Assembly (NCBI GenBank): GCA_913060515.1
Contig: CAJXRZ010000074.1
Coordinates: 1-32,146, forward strand
From: an uncultured Pseudomonadota bacterium
GTDB lineage: Bacteria; Myxococcota_A; UBA796; CAJQPC01
Direction of reading: 5' to 3'
Length of the DNA stretch: 32,146 bases
Below, piece by piece: positions 7,897-15,158 of this stretch. The translations under genes were made by a program, and so were the position numbers. The notes under the pieces are model-generated. The model was given only the letters and a program-made list of their open reading frames with translations, ran no database searches and had not been told where the DNA came from. The first letter of the stretch is position 1. Every line of letters begins with the position of its first letter.

Positions 7897-9688
7897 GAGC
7901 ATTGCAGCCTCGCTGCCACCCGGGTTGATCCTAATCTTTGGTGCGCTACTCCTTCCCCTGATTCCAGGGGAGAGCGCTCCCACGGGCGAGTCCGCTGACG
8001 GCATCTGGCCACTGTCCGGCAAGAGCAAGCTGGGCATGCGCGGCATCTTGATGCTGCTCCTGCCGATCTTGGGCCTGGCTCAGATGTGGCTGCTACCCCT
8101 GGGTCACACCGTAGACGTCGAAGTCTTTGGCTACGCCCTTCAGCCGGTCCGAGTCGATCGTCTCTCGCGCATCTTCGGCACCATCTTCCACATCGCGGCC
8201 TTGATCTCCGTGATCTACGCCCTGCGGGTACGGGACACGCTGCAGAACCTCAGCGGCTTGGCCTATGCAGGCGCCGCCATTGGCGCGGTCTTCTCCGGCG
8301 ACCTGATCACGCTCTTCGTGTATTGGGAGCTCACCGCCCTGACCTCGGTCTTCTTGATCTGGGCCAAGCGCACCAACCGCGCCACCCGCGTGGGCATGCG
8401 CTACCTAATTGTGCAGGTGCTCTCCGGTGTATTGCTGCTCGCCGGCACGCTCTTCCACTACGCGGACACCGGCTCGCTGGCCTTCGATCTGCTCAGCCTG
8501 GACGGCTCCCTGGGCCACTGGCTGATCTTCCTGGCCTTTGGAATCAAGGCTGCCTTCCCCATGCTGCACAGCTGGCTGGAGGACGCCTACCCCGAGGCCA
8601 CCATCACCGGCACTGTGTGGATGAGCGCCTTCACCACCAAGATGGCCATCTACGCATTGGCCCGTGGTTTTGCCGGCACCGAGATGCTCATCCCCATTGG
8701 GGCAGCCATGACGGCCTTCCCAATCTTCTACGCGGTGATTGAGAACGACCTGCGCCGGGTTCTGGCCTACAGCCTGAACAACCAGCTTGGCTACATGGTC
8801 GTGGGCGTAGGCGTGGGCACAGAGCTGGCCATCAACGGCGCCGCAGCGCATGCATTCGCGCACATCCTCTACAAGGGCTTGCTCTTCATGACCATGGGTG
8901 CCGTGCTGCTGCGCGCGGGCACGGTCAACGGCTCCGACTTGGGTGGGCTGTGGCGCAAGATGCCGTGGACGACCACCTTCTGTGTGATCGGTGCCATGGC
9001 CATCTCGGCCTTCCCGCTCTTCTCAGGCTTTGTCACAAAGTCCATGATCCTGACGGCAGCGGCGGACGAGGGCCACACGTGGACCTTCTTGATTCTGCTC
9101 TTCGCCAGCGCGGGTGTGTTCCATCACTCCGGCATCAAGATCCCCTACTTTGCCTTCTTTGCCCATGACTCCAAGCTGCTGCCAAAGATCACTGGCGAGG
9201 CCCCCCGCAACATGCTGGTGGCCATGGCAATCGCTGCCTTCCTATGCATCGCTGTTGGTGTCTATCCAGCACCTCTCTACGCGATGCTGCCCTACGACGT
9301 TGGGGACTACAGCGCCTACGACCTGACCCATGTGGTCACCCAGATGCAGCTGCTCTTGGGCTCCGCGGCCGCCTTCGTCTTCCTTCAGAAGATGGGCTGG
9401 TACCCAGCAGAGCTGCGCAGCACAGTGCTCGACGTGGACTGGGTCTACCGCAAGCTGCTGCCCGGTGGCCTGCGTGCCACCTACAACGCCATAGACAAGG
9501 GCGCAGAGAAGACCAAAGCGGCCGTTGGCCGTGCTGTTCTGGCAGGGGTCAATCGCTTTGGCCAGATGTTCCGTCCCGGCGACCGCTCCTTCGGTGAGCC
9601 TTGGCCCAGCGGTGAGACCGCGATGTGGGCTGCGGTCGTCTTGGTGGCCTACTTGGTGCTCAGCATCGTCGGCAGCCAAGCCGGCTGA
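7889..9688 (+). CDS. Third antiporter-like subunit (MrpD-like proton-conducting transporter)
   Basis: A 599-residue polytopic protein of the proton-conducting antiporter superfamily. Glu147 (VYWELTALTSVFL) and Lys220 (GIKAAFPMLHSWLEDAYPEA) match the conserved ion-path Glu and Lys; RRVLAYSLNNQLGY is the family's second Lys-helix with Arg at that position. The motif EDAYPEATITGTVWMSAFTTK is typical of a separate D-type branch, not classical MrpD. The C-terminal 120 residues form an amphipathic, charged stretch (about 510-575) before a final helix at about 577-594, longer than MrpD. It begins at ATG 7889, 8 bases inside the previous gene, and is the last gene of the operon. A convergent gene ends 38 bases downstream. 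Confidence 0.87.
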   Translation: MLESIAASLPPGLILIFGALLLPLIPGESAPTGESADGIWPLSGKSKLGMRGILMLLLPILGLAQMWLLPLGHTVDVEVFGYALQPVRVDRLSRIFGTIFHIAALISVIYALRVRDTLQNLSGLAYAGAAIGAVFSGDLITLFVYWELTALTSVFLIWAKRTNRATRVGMRYLIVQVLSGVLLLAGTLFHYADTGSLAFDLLSLDGSLGHWLIFLAFGIKAAFPMLHSWLEDAYPEATITGTVWMSAFTTKMAIYALARGFAGTEMLIPIGAAMTAFPIFYAVIENDLRRVLAYSLNNQLGYMVVGVGVGTELAINGAAAHAFAHILYKGLLFMTMGAVLLRAGTVNGSDLGGLWRKMPWTTTFCVIGAMAISAFPLFSGFVTKSMILTAAADEGHTWTFLILLFASAGVFHHSGIKIPYFAFFAHDSKLLPKITGEAPRNMLVAMAIAAFLCIAVGVYPAPLYAMLPYDVGDYSAYDLTHVVTQMQLLLGSAAAFVFLQKMGWYPAELRSTVLDVDWVYRKLLPGGLRATYNAIDKGAEKTKAAVGRAVLAGVNRFGQMFRPGDRSFGEPWPSGETAMWAAVVLVAYLVLSIVGSQAG

Positions 9689-9726
9689 GGCAGAGGGCCG
9701 AAGGGCTGAACAGGACTTGCTTCCCG

Positions 9727-10527
9727 TCAGCCCAAGGCTGCGCGGATGGCTTGAACCCGCTTCAGGTCCAAGGGTGCGTCCAGGTCGCCGTCTTGGTGCA
9801 GCGCCGTGCCCACAATCGCGCCCGTGCATAGGGGGGCCAGGATCTCGGCCGTGGCCAGTGAGAAGCCGCTTCCGATCCACAGGGGCGCTCTGGGAACGGC
9901 ACGCCGAACAGCCTCCAGATCCGCCGGCGAGGTCGCTGCCCCAGTGCCCGATCCGGAGACCACCAGCACATCAGCTCCCCCACGACCAAAGCAGTCCTTG
10001 GCGGATTGGGCCAGATCGCTTCCCACGCCCAGGGGAGCTGCGTGCTTGACCATGACATCCGCGACAATGCCGAGGTGAGGCGCGACCCGCTTGCGGTAGA
10101 GCAAGGTCTCTCGAGCCCGCCCTTGGATGACCCCTTGGTCCGTCACCATCGCGCCGCTGAGCACGTTGATCCGTACGAATCCTGCTCCAGCCGCTGCCGC
10201 AGCACCAAGGGCGGACAGGCCGTCGTTGCGCAGCGCGTTGACCCCGACCATCAGGCTGTCACCGAGTTCGGCAACCACCTGCTGAGCCACCACAGCCAAC
10301 ATCGCGGTCACGTGAGGCTCCACCAGCTCGGCAAAAGGCGCATCTCCCAGGTTCTCGACGATCACAGCCTGGGCGCCCCCCTCAGCCAATACACGCGCAT
10401 CCCGAAGCGCACCCTCCACAATGGCCTGGAGGCCGGGGCCTGAGCGCGGCGCGCCTGGAAGCGGCGGCAGGTGCAGCACTCCAATGAGGGGCTTGGGATG
10501 GGCGAGCAGTGAAGCAAAGGTGGACAT
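9727..10527 (-). CDS. BtpA/SgcQ-family TIM-barrel protein
   Basis: A 266-residue protein covering a whole BtpA/SgcQ domain. Recognisable features are the N-terminal LIGVLHLPPLPGAP (13-26), the VIVENLGDAPF motif near 55-65, a VRINVLSGAMVTDQGVIQGRA segment near 118-138 and a C-terminal phosphate-binding-like GSGF/GTALHQDG region. BtpA is needed for photosystem I accumulation in cyanobacteria, but family members in non-photosynthetic bacteria have no agreed function; the fold suggests a small-molecule or phosphosugar enzyme. The start ATG follows AGAG. The gene lies 27 bases downstream of the UmuD-like gene at 10555-11337 and is probably cotranscribed with it. It converges with the antiporter operon. 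Confidence 0.87.
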   Translation of the reverse strand: MSTFASLLAHPKPLIGVLHLPPLPGAPRSGPGLQAIVEGALRDARVLAEGGAQAVIVENLGDAPFAELVEPHVTAMLAVVAQQVVAELGDSLMVGVNALRNDGLSALGAAAAAGAGFVRINVLSGAMVTDQGVIQGRARETLLYRKRVAPHLGIVADVMVKHAAPLGVGSDLAQSAKDCFGRGGADVLVVSGSGTGAATSPADLEAVRRAVPRAPLWIGSGFSLATAEILAPLCTGAIVGTALHQDGDLDAPLDLKRVQAIRAALG

Positions 10528-10554
10528 CTCTGAGCTTTAGCCGGCTGGCGCGCT

Positions 10555-11337
10555 CTAAAACAGGGCCAGCTGAGGTACCTGGGTCTCGCGGGCCACTGTG
10601 TTCATCTCAGAGGCCAAGAACAGCTCTTGCTCCAGACCGGGCTCAGGTAGCTCCTGCCCATGAGGGACCAGGGCCACTGCTCCAGGTGCCAAGACCTGGC
10701 AGGCACTCTGAGCCGATGCCAGATCATCCGCGATCGAGGCCACTACGCGCACCCCGAAGCGCACACCCAGCTCGCGCGCAAAGTCTCCGAGCTGCTCCAA
10801 GCTGTGCCCCTTGGGCCGCGGCAACTGCAGCTCAGCGCCCTGCAGCTTGAGCGCACCAAAGCGGGCGGCGACGTGGTCTACAAGCTCCGAGCTGGGCGCG
10901 CCCCAGAAGCGAAACACCAGGGCCGCTCCCTCCAGGCTGCCAGGGGTCAGCGGCAAGAGCGCCTGTGCGCGGGCTGGGAAGGCCAGAACCTTGTCCATAG
11001 ACTGGGGCTGAGGGCGCTGCTGCAGGACGACTCGGCCCAGGACCTGCCAACGGCTTGGCGTGCAGCGCACACCGGAGGGCAGCGCCATGGCTCCTTCGGC
11101 GGTCTGCAGCGCCAGCATGGGGCGTCCGCGTCCGCGTGGTGCAACCACAACCAGCTCACCGTCTTTCGCGCCCGGATCCACCAACAGGAGGTCTCCCGGG
11201 AACAGCGAAAGACCGTGAATCTCACCAGGAGCGCGCACTTCCACACACACCCCGCCCATACGGGCGGACACCGCAGCGTCTGCAAACACCAGGCTTGGAA
11301 CCTGAAGGGGCGCGGGGCTGAAGGCTTGAAGCAGCAT
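10555..11337 (-). CDS. Putative UmuD-like/Y-polymerase-like protein with C-terminal clamp-binding motif
   Basis: A 260-residue protein of unrecognised family. Residues about 34-104 resemble the LexA/UmuD (S24) fold: GDLLLVDPGAKDGELVVV at 48-65 and a closing WQVLGRVV at 97-104. The catalytic Ser expected eight residues before Gly48 is Ile40, and no Lys is placed for the dyad, so a protease would be inactive. Residues about 138-230 recall the part of Y-family polymerases and ImuB that follows the palm (RFGALKLQGAELQLPRP, then a helix and ALVPHGQEL). The chain ends exactly in QLALF (256-260), matching the QL-x-LF beta-clamp-binding consensus. A good ribosome-binding site (CAGGAG) precedes ATG 11337. 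The domain reading is inference; a role in DNA damage tolerance is a hypothesis. Confidence 0.6.
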   Translation of the reverse strand: MLLQAFSPAPLQVPSLVFADAAVSARMGGVCVEVRAPGEIHGLSLFPGDLLLVDPGAKDGELVVVAPRGRGRPMLALQTAEGAMALPSGVRCTPSRWQVLGRVVLQQRPQPQSMDKVLAFPARAQALLPLTPGSLEGAALVFRFWGAPSSELVDHVAARFGALKLQGAELQLPRPKGHSLEQLGDFARELGVRFGVRVVASIADDLASAQSACQVLAPGAVALVPHGQELPEPGLEQELFLASEMNTVARETQVPQLALF

Positions 11338-11402
11338 GATGGAACTCCTGTTGTCGGTGGCGACACAAACAACCTACTGAACATTCCCACGGGTTGTAGA
11401 CC

Positions 11403-11432
11403 AAAAATTGTCCGCGGACATTTTTTGTCCGC
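11403..11432. promoter_or_regulatory. Palindromic operator between divergent genes
   Basis: A 24-base nearly perfect palindrome spans 11403-11426. Its perfect core is TGTCCGCGGACA (11409-11420), flanked by one mismatched T/T pair and then A5/T5 arms. A third half-site, TGTCCGC, follows at 11426-11432, 17 bases from the first. It lies 66 bases before the UmuD-like gene on one side and 45 bases before a secreted-protein gene on the other, well placed to control both. The repressor is unknown; a LexA-type factor is one possibility, but I know no LexA box of exactly this form. Confidence 0.6.
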
Positions 11433-11476
11433 TCACCTCCATCGATCAAACGGGGTAACTTGGCTGCGGAGATCCA

Positions 11477-11821
11477 ATGCGCACTCGCTCACAGCCTCTT
11501 CTCATCGCAGTCACCTTCCTCTCTTTTGGCACCCTGTTGGGGACTTTGATGCCCAGCGCACAGGCCCAGGATCCATCGCCGACTGCGGTTCCACTCTCCC
11601 CCCCTCAGACGGAGCTGCTCTGCAAGACCTTCAAGGTCACCCCGGACGACGAGTACGGCGGAGTCTTCGAAACCACTGATGCAACCGACCCGATCGGCCA
11701 ATGGGTACAAGATCAGAGCGCTGCCGGTTGGGGGCCCCACTCCAGTGATTTGGAGTTCGCGACCAAAGCGACCGGCTTCCCCGTTGCCTACAACCAGATC
11801 TGCCTGTCCCGAGCCCGCTGA
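11477..11821 (+). CDS. Small secreted hypothetical protein, 114 aa
   Basis: A classic signal peptide is present: Arg-rich start (MRTRSQ), hydrophobic core to about residue 25 and a cleavage site after SAQA (about 30). The mature part is only about 84 residues, with two Cys that may pair (the first in ELLCKTF, the second in NQICLSR near the end). The segment WVQDQSAAGWGPHSSDLEFATKATGFP recalls small DUF4177-like proteins in which a Gly-Trp follows a helix, but this is a weak resemblance. GGAG stands 6 bases before ATG 11477. It faces the UmuD-like gene across a palindromic operator. Function unknown. Confidence 0.7.
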   Translation: MRTRSQPLLIAVTFLSFGTLLGTLMPSAQAQDPSPTAVPLSPPQTELLCKTFKVTPDDEYGGVFETTDATDPIGQWVQDQSAAGWGPHSSDLEFATKATGFPVAYNQICLSRAR

Positions 11822-11874
11822 GCCAGGCCCCGCTGGAGAAGAGCCCACGCCGGCCCGACCCGCTCCGACAGCAC

Positions 11875-11892
11875 GGAGGAGCGCTCTCTCTG
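11875..11892 (+). promoter_or_regulatory. Ribosome-binding site with possible CTG start for the pentapeptide-repeat gene
   Basis: GGAGGA at 11875-11880 is the best Shine-Dalgarno sequence in this stretch. Nine bases later a CTG (11890-11892) is in frame with the pentapeptide gene. No ATG, GTG or TTG occurs in that frame between the stop at 11746-11748 and the TTG at 12022. The extra 44 codons (for example LPQDPQLIWQDSSLLECRAS) look like protein, not noise. Confidence 0.4.
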
Positions 11893-12021
11893 GTCCGTGG
11901 TGGTGAGCAGAGGGGCGCTGAGCTCCATGGCTGCACGATCACTCTTCCCCAGGACCCGCAGCTCATCTGGCAAGACAGCTCCCTGCTGGAGTGCCGCGCC
12001 AGCGGGGGGGACCTGGGCAAC

Positions 12022-12801
12022 TTGAAGTCCTGCACGCTTCGCGGGGCCTCCCTAAAGAATGTCCGCATTCACAGCCTCAGGTCCTGCGAGCTGGCCCATG
12101 CCAGGCTGGACGGCGTTGACCTGACGGGGGCCGATCTGAGCCGGACCAACTTCTATGGTGCCACGCTCCTAAACTGCACCCTCGAGGGCGTGAAGGCCTT
12201 GGGGGCAGACATCCGCGACGTCAAAGGCCTCACCACAGAGCAACGCGCTCTCCTGGTGGCGGCCGGTGCCAGAACGCATGCCACATGGCAGGAGCCCCTC
12301 CCTGCTCCACTGCAAGGTGCCCTCAGCGCCCTTCTGCTGCCCTTGGGGGCCGCCTTGGTACTCGGCCTGACAGTCGCTGCGCTCAGCCTGCCCTCGGCGC
12401 CAGCAGAGCCCAAGGTGGCCTCGCCGGCGGGATGGATGCCGAGCGTGGACGCCGACACAGAGACCCAGAGCCAACTCCAGGACTTTCGGCTCGGAATCGC
12501 TGCGGCTCACGAGAACCTGAAGGGCCGAGGCGGACGCAGCTACCCCACCTTGGAAGAGGTGCAGGCCAACCACTACGATCTGGACGGAGACGGGCCTGGG
12601 CAGGCGCTCGGAGTGCTCTTCCCCAAGGGCCTGCCAAGAAACCTGCTCTCCCCAGGCGAGGGCAGCGTCTTGCCCTACTGCAACGCCACCCCTGACCAGC
12701 TCACCCTGAGCGAGGAGGACGTGGACTGGCACTACTGCCCGGAGACCGGCAGGGTGCTGGCCTCGGCGGGGCACACCTTGGAGCCCACCTTAGATTGGTG
12801 A
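12022..12801 (+). CDS. Pentapeptide-repeat membrane protein with pseudopilin-like outer domain
   Basis: Counted from TTG 12022 the protein has 259 residues; coding probably begins further upstream (CTG 11890 is the best candidate), since the open frame before the TTG already reads like the same repeat. Residues 1-66 are pentapeptide repeats of A(D/N)LxG type, clearest at GVDLTGADLSRTNFYGATLLNCTLEG. One membrane helix lies at about 97-122. The outer part (150-259) resembles the C-terminal domain of GspG-type pseudopilins: a long helix, a SYPTLEEVQ segment as in the YPT-L-L motif, Asp-rich DLDGDG that could bind calcium, and a final DVDWHYCPETGRVLAS like the family's W-Y-P-TG ending; two Cys may pair. 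I know of no such architecture. Function unknown. It ends 3 bases from a convergent lipoprotein gene. Confidence 0.72.
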   Translation: MKSCTLRGASLKNVRIHSLRSCELAHARLDGVDLTGADLSRTNFYGATLLNCTLEGVKALGADIRDVKGLTTEQRALLVAAGARTHATWQEPLPAPLQGALSALLLPLGAALVLGLTVAALSLPSAPAEPKVASPAGWMPSVDADTETQSQLQDFRLGIAAAHENLKGRGGRSYPTLEEVQANHYDLDGDGPGQALGVLFPKGLPRNLLSPGEGSVLPYCNATPDQLTLSEEDVDWHYCPETGRVLASAGHTLEPTLDW

Positions 12802-12804
12802 GCC

Positions 12805-13452
12805 CTAGGGAAGCTGAAGGAAGTAGACCGACTCGATGAGGTAGAGCCCATCGGGAAAGGGTCCCTCCGTGACGGCCTCTCCCTCGCCGGCCAGGGCCGC
12901 GCTGGTGCCGCCGTAGCCCATGGCCAGCACCTCTCCATCCAAGCCCTTGCCCAAAGGAAGCGGCAAAGCGGCGTAGAACCCTTGCAGGGATTCCTTGGAG
13001 TCCGCCACTCCGTATTTGTCCAAGAGCGGAACCACCTCAGGGTAGAGCGCTCCCAGGCCCACCCGCAGCTCCAGCGGCAAGCTGACCCCGCAGCCACCCT
13101 CGGCCTCCATCAAGCTGAGCTCGGACCAGGAGATCACCCACTCCGGCTCGGTGCTGGCCAGCTCGCTGGTGGTGGCGACGATGTGCTCCTGAACGCAGGA
13201 AACCTCGGTGCCGCTGGCCTCGTACAAGGTGTAGATCACGGTGCCGGACGAGACCTGTCCATCGGCGACCTCCAGGCCACCGCTGAGTCGAACCCGAGCA
13301 AAATCTGGTGCGCCCGTGTCCGTATCCGAGGTGTCGTTCGCGGTGTCCGCGCTGTCCCACCCCCGAGCACCCGTGTCCTCTGCGTTCATGCCGGCACCGG
13401 TACACGCACACAAGCACGCAAGGGCGACCACGCTGAGGAATTCTCGTTTCAT
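12805..13452 (-). CDS. Lipoprotein with Asp/Thr-rich linker (paralogue 1)
   Basis: The open frame reaches back to 13500, but the start at 13452 is preferred: MKREFLSVVALACLCAC is a textbook lipoprotein signal with a lipobox ending in Cys, and GGTGGAG stands in front of it. The mature chain begins with a linker full of Asp, Thr and Ser (about 25-48) and continues as a beta-rich domain. Towards its end FPDGLYLIESVYFLQL resembles the last residues of the lipoprotein at 14132-14983 (MPNGLMDSRIWWIADL), and both have a TLYE segment in the first third. It is probably attached to the outer membrane and exposed. Length from the chosen start is 215 residues. Function unknown. Confidence 0.75.
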   Translation of the reverse strand: MKREFLSVVALACLCACTGAGMNAEDTGARGWDSADTANDTSDTDTGAPDFARVRLSGGLEVADGQVSSGTVIYTLYEASGTEVSCVQEHIVATTSELASTEPEWVISWSELSLMEAEGGCGVSLPLELRVGLGALYPEVVPLLDKYGVADSKESLQGFYAALPLPLGKGLDGEVLAMGYGGTSAALAGEGEAVTEGPFPDGLYLIESVYFLQLP

Positions 13453-13503
13453 GGGTGACTCCACCCTGCCTGCTTCAACAATAGCCCTGAGATGCACCAC
13501 TGC

Positions 13504-14037
13504 CTACAGGGACCAAGCGAAACTGGGCCAGAGCGTGTACCAAGCCTCCGGCGCCCAGCCATCGGGCCCTTCACGTCCGAGCTCGGCATCTTCGGAGGTG
13601 GCGTGGCCTTGGAAGGCCAGCTCTTCGTCTCCGAAAGCCTGGTACCAGCCCATGGAGTCTGGGTGAGGCGCACGGTCCGCCATGTCCGGATCCGCAGGCC
13701 CAACGGCCATCGCCGTGGGCGCCGTGAAGCTGGCGTCCTCAACCCAGTCAGGCTCGCAGTCCGTCTCCAGGTTTCGCACTGTGACGCGGACCTTGTCCTG
13801 GCAATCGGGACAACCCGCGATGGCTGGATCGGGAACCCCCTCCAGGGTCTGGAGCAAGCTGCAGAGGTGCCAGTCGGCGCTTGGCTCCTGGCTCCACCCC
13901 TCCTCGTAGAAGGTCCATACGCTGTGCCCACGCCACGCACCATCATCGCCTGGTGAGACCGAGGCGTATTGGAGCCCCCAGCTGGGGGGGCCAGTGCCGG
14001 AGGGAGCGGAGGTACAAGCAAGGAGCAACAGGAACAT
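13504..14037 (-). CDS. Short-signal lipoprotein (paralogue 2)
   Basis: A 177-residue protein whose start, MFLLLLACTSAPSG, gives a very short lipoprotein signal with lipobox LLAC at Cys8; a stop five codons upstream excludes a longer version. The mature part is rich in Trp, Asp and Pro, with several Cys (including CPDC) that may pair. The C-terminus (PDGWAPEAWYTLWPSFAWSL) resembles the ends of the two neighbouring lipoproteins, and WTFYEEG near residue 41 parallels their TLYE segments, so I read it as a diverged paralogue. The gap to the next gene downstream (12805-13452) is only 51 bases. Function unknown. Confidence 0.68.
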   Translation of the reverse strand: MFLLLLACTSAPSGTGPPSWGLQYASVSPGDDGAWRGHSVWTFYEEGWSQEPSADWHLCSLLQTLEGVPDPAIAGCPDCQDKVRVTVRNLETDCEPDWVEDASFTAPTAMAVGPADPDMADRAPHPDSMGWYQAFGDEELAFQGHATSEDAELGREGPDGWAPEAWYTLWPSFAWSL

Positions 14038-14062
14038 GCGCGCATTCTCTCACAAGGAAGGA

Positions 14063-14097
14063 CAAGAGGCGCCCCAGCTAAGCTGAGACGCCTCTTG
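14063..14097 (-). terminator. Hairpin downstream of the 14132-14983 lipoprotein gene
   Basis: CAAGAGGCG at 14063-14071 pairs with CGCCTCTTG at 14089-14097. The 17-base loop contains its own small hairpin (CAGCT-A-AGCTG). On the - strand it lies 34 bases after the stop of the lipoprotein gene. The T-run is weak, so termination efficiency is uncertain. Confidence 0.55.
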
Positions 14098-14131
14098 GTG
14101 CCAAATCGCCGGACGAATCCAGCGAGGATGC

Positions 14132-14983
14132 TTACTCGAAGGCCGAGAGGTCGGCAATCCACCAGATGCGGGAATCCATCAGACCGTTTGGCATCTCGCT
14201 GCCAAGGCCAGCCTCGACGGCGACGTTGTTTCCGTCAGCGTCAACCGACAAGGTCAGGTCATCTTCCATCTCGAAAGCATAGACGTAGCCGTAGTCGTAG
14301 AGGGTCTCGGTGTCTGCAAAGGCAGCCGAAGAGTCCTTGGTCCATGCAGCGTAGTAGCTGAAGGCGTAGGGCTCGAAGTCAGCGGACCAGTCCAGCTCGG
14401 CGTCGATGACAGCCTGCTCCAGAGCGGGGCCCGTGTTGGGACCCAGCGGACCGAAGCCAACGGCGAAGCGGGTGTCCAAGAGGAAGCCACTTGGGTCGGT
14501 TGCGCCCCAGTCGTCGGGGTTCAGGTTGGTGCAGTCGGTGTTGCCAGCATCTTCCAGCTCAACTTCTGCGCCGTACCACAGGTCATCGAGACCCATGTTG
14601 TCGACGGCGACCTCGTTGAAGTAGGCGAAGTAGGTGCAGGTGTAACGCTCGTCACCAGCCTCGAAGTAAGCCTCTTCGTAGAGGGTCACGGTGGCGTAGG
14701 GACGCACTTCGGTTCCATCGCTGGCCACGAAGGGGCCGTAGGCACCGTCGGTGTAAGCGGTGGTGAAGCTGAAGCCGATCCGGTAGGGCTCAAACACGGC
14801 GTCGGCGTCGGCGTCGGCGTCGGTGTCGGAGTCGGCATCAGCGTCTGCGTCTGCGTCTGCGTCGGTGTCGGTGCAGTCCTCACCAGCGGCGGAGTCGCAG
14901 ACATCATCCTTGTCGGTGCAGGCGGACAGACCGGCGAGAAGGCTCAGGGTCAAGAGACCGAGACCAAGCTTGCGAGTGATCAT
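14132..14983 (-). CDS. Lipoprotein with (Asp-Ala)n linker (paralogue 3)
   Basis: From ATG 14983 the product is 283 residues. That start is preferred to 14998 because GGAGG precedes it and it begins with Ile-Thr-Arg-Lys, followed by a hydrophobic core and lipobox LSAC. Immediately after a Cys-containing stretch comes a linker built almost only of Asp, Ala, Thr and Ser, encoded by hexanucleotide repeats. The rest is an acidic beta-rich domain with many Tyr/Phe and a few Cys. It ends in GLMDSRIWWIADLSAFE, similar to the ending of the lipoprotein at 12805-13452. Such Asp-rich spacers before a surface domain are common in myxobacterium-like genomes. Function unknown. Confidence 0.78.
   Translation of the reverse strand: MITRKLGLGLLTLSLLAGLSACTDKDDVCDSAAGEDCTDTDADADADADADSDTDADADADAVFEPYRIGFSFTTAYTDGAYGPFVASDGTEVRPYATVTLYEEAYFEAGDERYTCTYFAYFNEVAVDNMGLDDLWYGAEVELEDAGNTDCTNLNPDDWGATDPSGFLLDTRFAVGFGPLGPNTGPALEQAVIDAELDWSADFEPYAFSYYAAWTKDSSAAFADTETLYDYGYVYAFEMEDDLTLSVDADGNNVAVEAGLGSEMPNGLMDSRIWWIADLSAFE
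14799..14870 (-). repeat. Hexanucleotide tandem repeat encoding the Asp-Ala linker
   Basis: Tandem units of GTCGGC, then GTCTGC, with variants (GGTGTC, GGAGTC, ATCAGC) run through this stretch. On the coding strand they give Asp-Ala with occasional Asp-Thr and Asp-Ser. Six-base units keep the frame when copy number changes, so the linker length may vary between strains. Confidence 0.8.
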
Positions 14984-15158
14984 AGGGATTTCCTCCATCT
15001 TGGGGCAGTGCCCCGGGGGTCAAAATCGGAGACCTTCGGCACAGGCCTGAGATCGTCGAGCAAGGCAGCTTAGTCCCCTGACAGGGCACCTCGCAACCTT
15101 TCATGCCAACTGTAAGAGCGAGTTTCTCCGACCACCACGCCCAAACTGCAAGCGGCTC

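Noticed and set aside
14799-14870. CRISPR-like short repeats
   Set aside because: The repeats are hexanucleotides inside a coding linker, with no spacers and no cas genes nearby.
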